Below, in pieces: positions 1 through 7,643 of a DNA stretch of 58,849 nt. Within the stretch, counting starts at the first letter, position 1; each line of letters starts with the position of its first letter. A program made the translations under genes and the position numbers. The notes beneath the pieces are model-generated. The model did no database searches and was not told where the DNA came from. It worked only from the letters and a program-made list of their open reading frames with translations. The DNA comes from Listeria cossartiae subsp. cayugensis (lineage in GTDB: Bacteria; Bacillota; Bacilli; Lactobacillales; Listeriaceae): contig NZ_JAARZC010000007.1 in assembly GCF_014229095.1 (NCBI RefSeq), forward strand, positions 1 to 58,849. The letters are read 5' to 3'.

Positions 1-15
1 AGAAAGGAATAAAGC

Positions 16-102
16 ATGTCTGTATTTGAAGCAATGACTTTAATGTTGGCTTTTGCCACATTGGTTGTGCTGATACTAGACTTTAATAAACCAAAAAAAT
101 AA
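16..102 (+). CDS. Small type I toxin-like membrane peptide (28 aa)
   Basis: A 28-codon ORF beginning MSVFEAMTLM with one hydrophobic helix (about residues 7-22) and a basic tail ending NKPKK. This is the form of the short holin-like/Fst/TxpA-type toxins of Gram-positive type I toxin-antitoxin loci, which insert into the host membrane when their antisense RNA decays. The ribosome-binding site AGAAAGGA sits at bases 1-8. If the window is circular, this site lies at the end of an 11-codon leader ORF starting at 58826 that stops at base 12, which would couple translation. A shared terminator follows and an antisense RNA promoter converges from about 230. Function is inferred from size, composition and locus layout. 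The main alternative is a generic small membrane peptide. Confidence 0.72.
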   Translation: MSVFEAMTLMLAFATLVVLILDFNKPKK

Positions 103-221
103 TCGTCTTTACACTTTGACAGGTGCGAAAAGACGATTATCAATCAATTTTTAAACCTTGTCCACCGTCTTTTTAACGGTGCTGCTGTTGGAGAGTCATG
201 TTCAAGCATGGCTCTCTTTTC
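94..221 (-). ncRNA. Putative antisense RNA antitoxin (RNA II-like)
   Basis: A minus-strand promoter (TTGTTT at 252-257, 18-bp spacer, TATTAT at 228-233) would start an RNA near 221. Its 5' end forms the hairpin GAGAGCCATG/CATGACTCTC (191-220). An internal CACCGT/ACGGTG stem follows. It ends at the AAAGACGATT hairpin and a seven-U tract near 94. It therefore converges on the toxin mRNA and overlaps it across the shared terminator, as in pAD1 par (RNA I/RNA II). Length is about 125 nt. Seen: promoter, hairpins and convergence. Inferred: antitoxin role. Confidence 0.5.
101..138. terminator. Bidirectional terminator of the toxin/antitoxin locus
   Basis: The arms AATCGTCTTT (101-110) and AAAGACGATT (129-138) are perfect inverted repeats. 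The upstream A-run (93-99) gives a U-tract on the minus strand. The first arm begins within the toxin stop codon. Confidence 0.7.
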
Positions 222-259
222 ATTTACATAATACCACATTTATAGTTAAGGAAACAACC

Positions 260-1384
260 TTAATGATTAAGCATGTATTCATTTTTAGATTTTAAATTTT
301 TAGATTTTAAATTTAAACTTCTAATATAATTTTGATCAACAAATAAATTTTCACTATTTACAAGAGGTATAACTTTCCTTTCAACCGCTATAGATATAGC
401 ACTAGTTTTGTATCTAAACAATAACCTCCTGGTAGAATAAGCAATCTCCAAATATTTTCTAGAGTTAGATTTATTAAAGGTCAATTTCTTATCAAATCTA
501 TGTAAGACAATAAGCACATTTTCATTTATTACTTTTTTTATAAGTTCCTGCCACCACAACAAATCTGTCGCTCCTAGGGACATGCCAAATATTACAAATA
601 AACCAGTTCTATTTATAATACTATACAATTGTCCTAACTTTAAATAATCATATTCATCAATTGTTTCTGGTTTAATTAAATAATTTAGCTCTGCTGTTGA
701 GAATAGACTCCTATTTAATTGCGATCTATCATTCACTCCTAAGAAAGAACCTTTTCCTAAGCTTTCATGAACATGAATATTTTCCCCAAGTGCGACTGTA
801 ACTTTATAAGTTTCATCTATTTTTAGTAATTCATACAATGATTTTTCAACGACTTCCCAATCAATTTTTAGAATTGCTCTATCTAAAATGTTTGTATAAT
901 TAAATTGCAGAAAATTAATTTTGATTTCACATGGTGACATTTTCGGATGAAGTACTTCTGCAATTTGTGTGAAGAAAACATCATCCAATTCTTTTAAAAA
1001 TGAAATTAAAGCATCTTCTAGATTTGGAATATAAGCATTTTCCTCTTCCATTTTAAGATAATTTTCAAAATCCTCATGAAATTCCTCTAAAGAATCTAAA
1101 AAATGTTTCTTATCAAAAAGTTCCTTTCCTAAATCTGTTTCTGTAAACTGTTCATTTTTAGCTAAAAAGTCATTAACTTCTCGTTCTGACTTAGTTGACA
1201 AACCTATCATCCACTCAAAATCAGACCATTTTACAACATCTTCTTTTATTTGGTTGTAAAAAAAATTATTCTTTATTTTGTTTTTTGAAAACTCTCTCAA
1301 CATATACTCATAAAATTGATTGTAAGAAGTTTTAAGACCATACATCATATCAAACCCATTACCTACCAAATATGTTATCTCCAT
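260..1384 (-). CDS. abiH: AbiH family abortive infection protein
   Basis: A 374-aa protein with the AbiH hallmarks in order: GNGFD at residues 8-12 followed by GLKTSY, FNYT at 161-164, IHVHE at 203-207 and GMSLGATD at 267-274 with a following WW. AbiH proteins give lactococcal and other hosts abortive-infection resistance to phages; the biochemical activity is not well established. Length matches the family. The gene is monocistronic, reads away from the XRE operon, and ends just before the antisense RNA promoter of the toxin locus. The start ATG at 1384 has only a weak upstream AGGA. It is likely a plasmid-borne phage-defence cargo gene lying beside a type I toxin locus. Confidence 0.85.
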   Translation of the reverse strand: MEITYLVGNGFDMMYGLKTSYNQFYEYMLREFSKNKIKNNFFYNQIKEDVVKWSDFEWMIGLSTKSEREVNDFLAKNEQFTETDLGKELFDKKHFLDSLEEFHEDFENYLKMEEENAYIPNLEDALISFLKELDDVFFTQIAEVLHPKMSPCEIKINFLQFNYTNILDRAILKIDWEVVEKSLYELLKIDETYKVTVALGENIHVHESLGKGSFLGVNDRSQLNRSLFSTAELNYLIKPETIDEYDYLKLGQLYSIINRTGLFVIFGMSLGATDLLWWQELIKKVINENVLIVLHRFDKKLTFNKSNSRKYLEIAYSTRRLLFRYKTSAISIAVERKVIPLVNSENLFVDQNYIRSLNLKSKNLKSKNEYMLNH

Positions 1385-1549
1385 TAATCCTATCTTCCCT
1401 TCAGCTCTGTGTAGTTTTTATACTTACTTTTTTCATTCACTCAAAATTTATCCGTTCTCTATCTAACCCTCTAAATCATTGTAACTACATTACACCTCAT
1501 TATACTTTATTTTTAGATCACATTTCTATACTTTCTTCTTACTTTTTAC

Positions 1550-1590
1550 TTGACTACCCCAATATATTGGGGTATACTATATATATAGTA
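1550..1590 (+). promoter_or_regulatory. Promoter with nested operator palindromes for the XRE gene
   Basis: TTGACT (1550-1555) and TATACT (1573-1578) are separated by exactly 17 bp. The spacer is part of the perfect palindrome ACCCCAATATATTGGGGT (1556-1573). A second perfect 16-bp palindrome, TACTATATATATAGTA (1575-1590), overlaps the -10 and start point. This is a typical layout for autorepression by the XRE protein encoded immediately downstream. Confidence 0.7.
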
Positions 1591-1626
1591 AAGAAACACA
1601 AATCTAACATAAAGGATGGATGAGAG

Positions 1627-2079
1627 ATGAAAGGGTTTTTAAAAAGATACGCACAAGAAAAAAAAGGATGGTCACTCTACAAACTAGCAAAAGAATCGGG
1701 TATTAAAGAAACCACGCTCAGTTTTGCTAATTCTAAATCAGTACATAATTTATCTGCTTTAAATATTAAATTGATTAGTGAAGCAGTTGGTGAAACACCT
1801 GGTACAGTACTTGATGAATTAACGGAATTAGAAAAAGAAATGGAAATGGAAACTACGTACTGGTATAACGAAGGAACCGACTCCTTGCTAACTTGGAAAG
1901 AATATAAAGCATTAATAGAGCGCGAAGCAAAAGAATGGTATGAAGACTTACAAGAAGAGGAAGAAGAACTTGATGATAGTGATAAAACTAGCCTTGAAAC
2001 ACTTGTACAGTTATCATTTGAAAACGAAAGCGATTTTGTTCTTTCTGATAGTGAAGGCAATCCAATAAAAGAATGGTAA
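1627..2079 (+). CDS. XRE-family HTH transcriptional regulator
   Basis: A 150-aa protein. Residues 1-65 look like a Cro/C1-type helix-turn-helix (LAKESGIKETTLSFANSK, then LISEAVGETPGTVLDEL). The C-terminal half is strongly acidic, with an EEEEELDD stretch near residue 115. The start ATG follows AAAGGATGGATGAG. The upstream promoter carries two palindromes, so the protein probably represses its own operon. A second small gene follows 36 bp downstream in the same transcript, before a terminator. Such two-gene units can be toxin-antitoxin or plasmid-control cassettes, but nothing here proves a toxin. DNA binding is a confident family inference; the target beyond autoregulation is unknown. Confidence 0.75.
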   Translation: MKGFLKRYAQEKKGWSLYKLAKESGIKETTLSFANSKSVHNLSALNIKLISEAVGETPGTVLDELTELEKEMEMETTYWYNEGTDSLLTWKEYKALIEREAKEWYEDLQEEEEELDDSDKTSLETLVQLSFENESDFVLSDSEGNPIKEW

Positions 2080-2115
2080 ACATAAAATAAATATAAAAAA
2101 AGGATGGTAAAAAAG

Positions 2116-2376
2116 ATGAATTTAAAAGAGCTAGTTAGAGAAATCAAAAACAAAGATTACACAGCGAAATTGAGTGGAACGGATAGCAATAGTATCACAC
2201 AACTAATTATTCACGTTAATAATGATGGCAACGAGTACGTGATTAGCGAAAGCAACTTCGAGTCAATTGTTGAAAAATTCGTTTCTACATTCGAAAATGG
2301 CTGGGATGGTGCCTATGAGGATGAAGAAGAATTTTACAACGATATGCAAGATATTGTAAAAACACATTTTAAATAA
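2116..2376 (+). CDS. Small hypothetical protein downstream of the XRE regulator
   Basis: An acidic 86-aa protein beginning [10 protein letters not shown]. The ATG at 2116 is preferred over the one at 2104 because AAAAGGATGG then sits about 8 bases upstream. It is the second gene of the XRE operon and ends at a strong hairpin terminator. No signal peptide or membrane segment is visible. The C-terminus ([19 protein letters not shown]) is rich in Asp/Glu and aromatic residues. I do not recognise a family. Context suggests a partner of the upstream regulator. Confidence 0.6.
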   Translation: MNLKELVREIKNKDYTAKLSGTDSNSITQLIIHVNNDGNEYVISESNFESIVEKFVSTFENGWDGAYEDEEEFYNDMQDIVKTHFK

Positions 2377-2386
2377 TAACGACAAC

Positions 2387-2419
2387 AAAGACCTCCAAGT
2401 TTTTAGCTTGGGGGTCTTT
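2387..2419 (+). terminator. Terminator after the XRE operon
   Basis: AAAGACCTCCAAG and CTTGGGGGTCTTT form a near-perfect 13-bp stem with a 7-base loop followed by TATT. It also faces the end of the converging DUF2325-like gene, so it may act in both directions. Confidence 0.75.
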
Positions 2420-2441
2420 ATTATCACTTGCTACAGCTATC

Positions 2442-3809
2442 TTAACTGTTTTTAGCTTGAACAAGCATTTTAATTTCATTTACCAACCTTGCAGCTGTCA
2501 TGTTGGCCAAGTAAAGATAATCAACTTTCAAGCTATCTAACTTCATTTTCATAGCATGACTCGCATAAGAAGTTAACAGAAATACAAAATCGAATTGTTG
2601 AAGGGATTTATTTAATCGATCAACCGTAGAAAAGATAGAAAGATCAGGTATTTCATTTTTTAGATCAGTGTTAAGTTTAGGGTACCCACCCACAACAGCT
2701 ATTTTCAAGCCTTCCAAGCTTATTTCTGCTGCATCCGTTTCTTTAACAGCATCGACTTTGGTTGCTGCTTCCAACTCGTTCACTTTTCTATCTAGTAATT
2801 GTTCCAGGATAGAAATGGTTTCTTCTCTTGCTTTAAGTTCTTCTTTATTCCAGGTGTGCTGCTCCCCCTCTAAAAACTTTATGCGATCCTGAAGATTTTT
2901 GTTTTCTTGCTGCAGTAACTGATTTTCTCTTTTCATTTTCTGCTCATTACTTATTTGTACCTGGTGTTTTACCTCGACTAATTCTAAATCACTTTTCAAT
3001 AAACCCTTCCTTAGTTTATTATATGATTTTGCGACAATCAGGCTTTCTATACCGGTTAAAACAAAGTAAGGGAGCATTCTATTAGACAGTTTGTTGCGTA
3101 CAGCTATCGCAAATAACCTTCTTAGATCATCCTTCTTGATCTCAACTTGCTCCCCATATTCTTCTGTAGAAATTTGTTCCGATAGAAAGATATATTGAAA
3201 AGCACTTATATCTTCTTTACTTAATCCCTTGTGTTTATATAAAACCTTTATTAAGTTCGTATAGTTTGTATATTTTCGCTCAGGAAAATACTCTTTCACT
3301 AAGTTAATGGCCACTAGTTTATCTTTTTCTGATAAACTCGAAAACACATCACCTTCCGAATCCCAGTGCTGCAAAAGTTCATAAACATAGCCAAGGGTAT
3401 CATCTCTATCTATTCCATTATTTCCTAATAAAATAAGAACATAGTCCACAACTCGTTGTGGTAAAGCATTAACTTGTTGTCGCATTTCATCTAAATGTAA
3501 CTCATAATATTCTGGTGAATCTTCTTTAATTATGTATCTTTTTAACAAAAGTCCAATTTTCGAGAAAAAAATTGTCGTTAACTCATCTTGAATTGTATTA
3601 TTTTCCATACTCAAGCATACTAATCCAAGAATTTTTCTTGCTCGTATTTCATCATCAGGTGGTAATTCTCGGATTCCTGAAGAATTCCAAAATGGGCTTT
3701 TTTGTGCCGCTTGATAAGCTTCTAGTGCATGATTATCAAAAAGAACCGTAATATCCTTTTCATAAATTTTGGTAGATAATGCTCTTACTAAAAAAAGTGT
3801 TACATCCAT
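2442..3809 (-). CDS. Coiled-coil protein with C-terminal DUF2325-like domain
   Basis: A 455-aa protein. Residues 1-260 are alpha-helical without a recognised motif. Residues about 270-350 form a coiled coil (KMKRENQLLQQENKNLQDR and similar). Residues about 368-450 start with LKIAVVGGYP and contain FVFLLTSYASHAMKMKL, resembling the Rossmann-like DUF2325 domain found in small bacterial proteins of unknown role. The start is supported by GGGAGGTG upstream. The gene is monocistronic and convergent with the XRE operon. DUF2325 proteins often sit in accessory regions; a nucleotide-sensing or defence role is possible but unsupported here. Confidence 0.5.
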   Translation of the reverse strand: MDVTLFLVRALSTKIYEKDITVLFDNHALEAYQAAQKSPFWNSSGIRELPPDDEIRARKILGLVCLSMENNTIQDELTTIFFSKIGLLLKRYIIKEDSPEYYELHLDEMRQQVNALPQRVVDYVLILLGNNGIDRDDTLGYVYELLQHWDSEGDVFSSLSEKDKLVAINLVKEYFPERKYTNYTNLIKVLYKHKGLSKEDISAFQYIFLSEQISTEEYGEQVEIKKDDLRRLFAIAVRNKLSNRMLPYFVLTGIESLIVAKSYNKLRKGLLKSDLELVEVKHQVQISNEQKMKRENQLLQQENKNLQDRIKFLEGEQHTWNKEELKAREETISILEQLLDRKVNELEAATKVDAVKETDAAEISLEGLKIAVVGGYPKLNTDLKNEIPDLSIFSTVDRLNKSLQQFDFVFLLTSYASHAMKMKLDSLKVDYLYLANMTAARLVNEIKMLVQAKNS

Positions 3810-3942
3810 CAGAATGCACCTCCCGTTGCTAACCTTATTTTACCATTTTGTACCGTAAAATGATAACCTCTACATAATAAAAAGGCATCATCGCTACTGT
3901 TCTGATACCTTAATACTTCTTATTGCTTACTAAATACTTTAG

Positions 3943-4485
3943 CTATTTTTTATTCTTCTCTCTCTTAGCAAGTTCTTCAAAAATAAGCTCCTTAGATTTC
4001 TCAAAGGTCATATGAACTAACTCTAAACATTCATTTATTTCTGCTGTTGACAGTTCTGCTAAAGCTTCTTTTGTTTCTTGTATTTCCGCTTCCCAAGCTT
4101 TTCTTTTCCTCTCACTTTCCATATATTGTCTAATTTGTTCAGCTTGTAAATTATATGAATCACTATATTTATCATCAAAATCAAAATTAAGAACTTCAGC
4201 AATTTCATCTTCTGTTAGATGATATTTCTCTAAAACTGCTTTTAATTCATCCTCTCCATCCACGCGCTCTAACAATTGCTCATCAAAGATATAACTCCAA
4301 TCGCCTGTGTCCTTTTCCAAGTCCTCTATGCTATAGCTGTGTAATGATGAACTAGAAAAATTTGTGATATTCACGCATATTCCTTGAAACGCTTTAATTG
4401 CAACCACATAGCCATCACGATAATTTTCAAATCGGGTCCAACCATTTTGAACAGTTTTTATTTCATATTTTTTCATGTCTTCCAA
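3943..4485 (-). CDS. Hypothetical protein, 180 aa
   Basis: A soluble, highly charged protein. The N-terminal half (residues 1-60) looks beta-rich (YEIKTVQNGWTRFENYRDGY). A helical C-terminus (residues 115-180) carries many Lys/Glu. The likely start may be MKKYEIK three codons in. It lies 20 bp downstream of the 227-aa gene on the same strand and is probably co-transcribed with it, the nuclease and the 78-aa gene upstream. No family is recognised. The window's transfer plasmid context suggests an accessory cargo gene. Confidence 0.5.
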   Translation of the reverse strand: MEDMKKYEIKTVQNGWTRFENYRDGYVVAIKAFQGICVNITNFSSSSLHSYSIEDLEKDTGDWSYIFDEQLLERVDGEDELKAVLEKYHLTEDEIAEVLNFDFDDKYSDSYNLQAEQIRQYMESERKRKAWEAEIQETKEALAELSTAEINECLELVHMTFEKSKELIFEELAKREKNKK

Positions 4486-4505
4486 AGTTATCAGCTCCTA
4501 TTTTT

Positions 4506-5189
4506 TTATCTAGTAAATCCTTTACTTTTAGCATTTCTTTCATCTAGTAGTTCTTGTACTCTATCCTCATCAGCCATAGCCATGGCTTCAAAGAAAATCT
4601 TACTTATTTCTGATAGCAATGCTTCTTCTGTTTCTCCTTGAAATAAAGTCAAAATTATACTCTCATCATCTAAATTATCATCAAAAGGAGTTATTTCTTG
4701 AAAGATGGATTTATTTTTAATATCAATAAACGCGTCCAGATGACAATAAGGTTCATCTACATACCCCGTTGCAATAGGAATGTTTTCCCCTTTCTTAACA
4801 TAATCTTTTGTGAGCTCCACCATACTAATCCTGTACTCCTCTAAATCATCGTCTTCTTCGCTAAATTCTCTTGTCATGTAGTCCGCAGCTGCTAAAATCA
4901 CTTTATCTTCAAATTTTAAATCTTCTTTTTCATTTATCGCATTGGGTTCTTCTTCTGTTCTCCACAAATACTTGCCATCACAGTTTAAGTTGTAGAGTAC
5001 TTCTTCCAGGAGCTCTTTAGTACCTTCTAAAAATAATCCAGCCTCTTTTTTGGAATACGTATAACCAACTACTTCAATCCCTTTTCCTAAGCCAAGTCGC
5101 TTATAATTTTTCATGTAAAGTTTATTTCCAGATTGGTCCAACTTGAATATCACTTCACCAGATAAGCCTTCACTATATAATTCACGCAT
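4506..5189 (-). CDS. Hypothetical acidic protein, 227 aa
   Basis: A soluble acidic protein with a central segment around residues 150-170 (YVDEPYCHLDAFIDIKNK) typical of compact alpha/beta domains in large mobile-element proteins, and a helical acidic C-terminus. It is sandwiched between the EndA-like nuclease (12 bp upstream) and the 180-aa gene downstream, so these form one operon. No recognised family, no membrane segment and no catalytic motif is visible. Confidence 0.5.
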   Translation of the reverse strand: MRELYSEGLSGEVIFKLDQSGNKLYMKNYKRLGLGKGIEVVGYTYSKKEAGLFLEGTKELLEEVLYNLNCDGKYLWRTEEEPNAINEKEDLKFEDKVILAAADYMTREFSEEDDDLEEYRISMVELTKDYVKKGENIPIATGYVDEPYCHLDAFIDIKNKSIFQEITPFDDNLDDESIILTLFQGETEEALLSEISKIFFEAMAMADEDRVQELLDERNAKSKGFTR

Positions 5190-5201
5190 TATTACCCACC
5201 T

Positions 5202-5909
5202 CTACTGTTTTTTTGAAGTTCCATCTTTGTAATCTAGTACCATTCCCAACTCTACATTAAATACATATACATTAAATTTTATGCTTGTATCTTCAATAGA
5301 TTGAGCTTCCATTTGAACACCACGAGAAAGTAACTCTCCTTCTCTAAAAACAGGAGTAATCCTATAGCGCACGTGATTATTCGTTTTTCTTAAGTAACTA
5401 GCGACTTCATTTTCATACTCTAGCATTCCAGGAGCGTTCAATGATCGAGTTCCTGTCATTAAATTTTTCGGATTATTATTCTCACCTGTAAGTTGATACC
5501 CAATCAAGTGACAGCGATTATATAGCCACCCAGAAGAAGTTTTTTTATTTTTCCAAGCTGTAGGATTGATATATAGTGCTTCTCGTTCTTGAGTTGGCAT
5601 CAAGCTTTTATGGAGCATTGCATTCGCTTCACCGACTCGGTTTAATTTATCTAAGTCGGTAAAGCTTTGCCACGTCCCTTTCGATATTGCCAAATCTTCT
5701 TTATCAAAAGTAGGAACATTACTATTTACTTGTATCACTTGATTTGTACCATCAAAGGTTAAATTTGCTAGGGTACTATTACTTTTTGCATCTATAGTAC
5801 CTTTAGCAGTAGTTTCTGTGTTTGGGTTTAATTTTTGCCATACTCCTGTTTCATAAACCCCTGCACCTATCAAAAGAAATGCGATAAATGATAAGATTAT
5901 TTTTTTCAT
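5202..5909 (-). CDS. Membrane-anchored or secreted DNA/RNA non-specific endonuclease (EndA-like)
   Basis: A 235-aa protein. Residues 1-17 form an N-terminal signal anchor (KKIILSFIAFLLIGAGV). The nuclease core contains NRCHLIGYQLTGENNNPKNL at 131-150, matching the DRGH-type motif of EndA/NucA beta-beta-alpha-metal nucleases; His134 would be the general base. The usual Asp-Arg-Gly is replaced by Asn-Arg-Cys, a common variant in Gram-positive relatives. It acts outside the membrane on double-stranded DNA. On a conjugative plasmid it could degrade competing DNA or serve nutrient release; role is inference. Start ATG is followed 3 bp downstream of the 78-aa gene. Confidence 0.8.
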   Translation of the reverse strand: MKKIILSFIAFLLIGAGVYETGVWQKLNPNTETTAKGTIDAKSNSTLANLTFDGTNQVIQVNSNVPTFDKEDLAISKGTWQSFTDLDKLNRVGEANAMLHKSLMPTQEREALYINPTAWKNKKTSSGWLYNRCHLIGYQLTGENNNPKNLMTGTRSLNAPGMLEYENEVASYLRKTNNHVRYRITPVFREGELLSRGVQMEAQSIEDTSIKFNVYVFNVELGMVLDYKDGTSKKQ

Positions 5910-5912
5910 AAG

Positions 5913-6149
5913 TCACCTCCGTTTTGTTGTATTTTCGAGATAAATCAGGTAATCATTTAAGGCATCTTTTGCGAATTCTAAACCCGCTATTGCATCCTCC
6001 ACTTCCATATATTCACCTGTGTTTACTTTGCTTTTTGGAAAACCATCCATATATTTTCGTTCTTCATCAATCATTGTATCGATAATTTTTTGTTGAATTT
6101 GTAAAATACCTAAAGTTTCTCTAATAGGTTTTCTTTGACTGATTGTCAT
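5913..6149 (-). CDS. Small hypothetical protein, 78 aa
   Basis: A mostly helical soluble 78-aa protein (residues 10-35 and 45-72 predicted helices) ending NTTKRR. It is the first gene of the nuclease operon, separated by 3 bp from the nuclease start. Upstream is AGAGAGGTAGAAGAAT as a ribosome-binding site. No family is recognised; an accessory partner of the nuclease is possible. Confidence 0.45.
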   Translation of the reverse strand: MTISQRKPIRETLGILQIQQKIIDTMIDEERKYMDGFPKSKVNTGEYMEVEDAIAGLEFAKDALNDYLIYLENTTKRR

Positions 6150-6222
6150 ATTCTTCTACCTCTCTGCTTCGATTTTTTAGATTGGGATTGTTACATATCA
6201 CATTACTTTTGTGATATAATTT

Positions 6223-6366
6223 CTATATTGTTTTTTTACTAAGAGTACCTTTGTGAAGTTGCCGCTTCTCAGGTACTCTTTTTTTGGCATCGATCCATAC
6301 AATCGTTCCAACAAAACACAATATTATGAACATAAAAATTGCTACCAACATGTCTAAACCATACAT
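6223..6366 (-). CDS. Small membrane peptide, candidate type I toxin (47 aa)
   Basis: A 47-codon ORF beginning MYGLDMLVAIFMF. It has one hydrophobic helix (residues 4-24) and a strongly basic tail (DAKKRVPEKR and TLSKKTI). Ribosome-binding site GAGGTGG lies just upstream. A promoter TAGACA (6416-6421), 17 bp, TAAAAT (6393-6398) reads into it. A plus-strand RNA with its own promoter is fully antisense to the last third of this ORF. Small hydrophobic peptide plus cis-antisense 3' RNA is the layout of bsrG/txpA-type toxin loci. The function is inferred from layout only; I know no exact homologue. Confidence 0.55.
   Translation of the reverse strand: MYGLDMLVAIFMFIILCFVGTIVWIDAKKRVPEKRQLHKGTLSKKTI
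6227..6287 (+). ncRNA. Putative antisense RNA to the 47-aa peptide
   Basis: A plus-strand promoter (TTACAT at 6191-6196, 18 bp, TATAAT at 6215-6220) would start an RNA near 6227. It folds as AAGAGTACCT/AGGTACTCTT (6241-6250 and 6271-6280) with an inner GAAG/CTTC stem and ends in a run of seven Ts. The whole RNA of about 60 nt is complementary to the 3' part of the peptide coding sequence. The antitoxin role is inferred. Confidence 0.55.
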
Positions 6367-6392
6367 ATGACCACCTCATTTCTTATATATTC

Positions 6393-6450
6393 ATTTTACC
6401 ATATTTATATTAACATGTCTATATTAATATGTTATTTTTATAGACATGTT
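6393..6450. promoter_or_regulatory. Divergent promoter region with 12-bp inverted repeat
   Basis: AACATGTCTATA (6412-6423) and TATAGACATGTT (6439-6450) are perfect inverted repeats. The left arm overlaps the -35 of the 47-aa peptide promoter, and a third AACATGTTATTA copy follows toward the 79-aa HTH gene. A shared operator for the HTH protein encoded at 6489 is plausible. Confidence 0.5.
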
Positions 6451-6488
6451 TTTATTAACATGTTATTATGATTATGAGGTGAACTTTA

Positions 6489-6728
6489 ATGGACTTTCCT
6501 ATACAAAACTTAGAAGAGTTAAAGACTTATTTAGCTAGCAATTTACTAACTAAAACAGAAGCTAGAGCAATTACAAAACAATCTCAAGCCGCATTTAATC
6601 AAAGTATACAGACAGGAACATTAAACTCGTTTTATGAAAAAGGGGAACATCAATCGAAAGTCCGCCTTTTTCTTAAAGAAGAGTGTGAAGAATATGCACG
6701 AAACAAAAAAAATGCTCCAAAAAATTAG
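6489..6728 (+). CDS. Small HTH-like protein, 79 aa
   Basis: A 79-aa protein whose central part (NLLTKTEARAITKQSQAAFN) has an excisionase/MerR-like helix-turn-helix look. It aligns by eye with the 94-aa protein at 7339 (NLLNTSEAADLINVNRITID), then a shared basic C-terminal segment, so the two are paralogues flanking ssb. Its ribosome-binding site is GAGGTG. It reads from the inverted-repeat promoter region shared with the 47-aa peptide and ends at a strong terminator. DNA binding is likely; regulation of the neighbouring small toxin-like gene or ssb is inference. Confidence 0.55.
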   Translation: MDFPIQNLEELKTYLASNLLTKTEARAITKQSQAAFNQSIQTGTLNSFYEKGEHQSKVRLFLKEECEEYARNKKNAPKN

Positions 6729-6735
6729 TAATTTA

Positions 6736-6767
6736 AAAGACCCTCCGATAAATGCGAGGGTCTTTTT
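6736..6767. terminator. Bidirectional terminator between HTH gene and ssb
   Basis: AAAGACCCTC and GAGGGTCTTTTT form a 10-bp stem with T-rich flanks on both strands between convergent genes. Confidence 0.8.
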
Positions 6768-6784
6768 GAAGTATTCATTTATTG

Positions 6785-7246
6785 TTAGAACGGTAAATCG
6801 TCATCCGATATATCAATTGGTTTTGTTTCACGTGCAAAAGGATCACTTGGTTGATTTGCTGGCTTTTGATCATTAGACTTTACTGGTGGAGCATCATTTT
6901 CTTCAGGCATTGCATTCCTTGCATCTTTACGTGGCTCCAGGAACTCTACACTCTCCACAAGCACTTCTGTGACGTAAACACGCTTTCCATCTTTTCCTTC
7001 ATAATTACGCGTAGTAATCTGTCCATCTAACCCCATTTGATGACCTTTTTTCACGTAATTAGCTATATTCTCCGCAGTTTTTCTCCAAGCAATACAGTTA
7101 ATATAGTCCGCTGCACGATTCCCATCTTTATCTGTACGCGCGCGATTAACAGCTAATGTAAATGTTACTACAGCTATTCCGTTTGGCGTATATCTCAATT
7201 CTGGCTCTCTGGTTAATCTACCTACTAATACAACACGATTTATCAT
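6785..7246 (-). CDS. ssb: Single-stranded DNA-binding protein
   Basis: A 153-aa SSB. The OB fold occupies residues 1-105, starting [20 protein letters not shown], with the conserved NIANYVKKG and [21 protein letters not shown] segments. A flexible linker and the acidic tip DDDLPF at 148-153 follow. It binds single-stranded DNA and recruits partner proteins during replication and after plasmid entry by conjugation. It is monocistronic and divergent from the 94-aa HTH gene, with TAGGAGG as ribosome-binding site. Plasmid SSBs commonly lie in the leading or replication region. Confidence 0.95.
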   Translation of the reverse strand: MINRVVLVGRLTREPELRYTPNGIAVVTFTLAVNRARTDKDGNRAADYINCIAWRKTAENIANYVKKGHQMGLDGQITTRNYEGKDGKRVYVTEVLVESVEFLEPRKDARNAMPEENDAPPVKSNDQKPANQPSDPFARETKPIDISDDDLPF

Positions 7247-7338
7247 ATAATTTCCTCCTAAAAATGTAATTTGTATATTTTACATAATAATAATTTAATG
7301 ATATAGTACAATTAATAACCCACAAAAGAGGTGTCTTT

Positions 7339-7623
7339 ATGAAAGAAATCATTGATACTCTATCAAATACTGCTTTAAATGATGCTGAGAAACAAAAATG
7401 GTTGAATTCTTATTTAGCCGAAAATTTGTTAAACACTTCTGAAGCTGCTGATTTAATTAATGTTAATCGCATTACTATTGATAATTACGTTAAAAGAAAT
7501 CTATTAACGCCAATAATCAATCGACCTCATAATAAAGTGTTTTGGAAATCAGACTTACTAGAACTAAAACAAATAGTTGCCGAAAATAAGAAAGATCCGC
7601 GTGGCTGGCATAAACAAAAGTAA
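7339..7623 (+). CDS. Small HTH (excisionase/MerR-like) protein, 94 aa
   Basis: A 94-aa protein with a helix-turn-helix of the HTH_17 type at residues 28-55 (LLNTSEAADLINVNRITIDN), followed by a wing-like LLTPIINRPHNKVFWKSDLLEL. It is divergently transcribed from ssb over a 92-bp intergenic stretch and is a paralogue of the 79-aa gene at 6489. It ends at a terminator hairpin. Probable local regulator; target unknown. Confidence 0.6.
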   Translation: MKEIIDTLSNTALNDAEKQKWLNSYLAENLLNTSEAADLINVNRITIDNYVKRNLLTPIINRPHNKVFWKSDLLELKQIVAENKKDPRGWHKQK

Positions 7624-7641
7624 CAGTAGTTGCTTTTGTTT
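7612..7641. terminator. Terminator after the 94-aa HTH gene
   Basis: AAACAAAAGTAAC and GTTGCTTTTGTTT pair with one mismatch around an AGTA loop and are followed by a T-run. It overlaps the gene's stop codon. Confidence 0.65.
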
Positions 7642-7643
7642 TT

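Noticed and set aside
1372-1623. 83-codon plus-strand frame before the XRE gene
   Set aside because: No ribosome-binding site, low-complexity composition, and it contains the XRE promoter and its operator palindromes.
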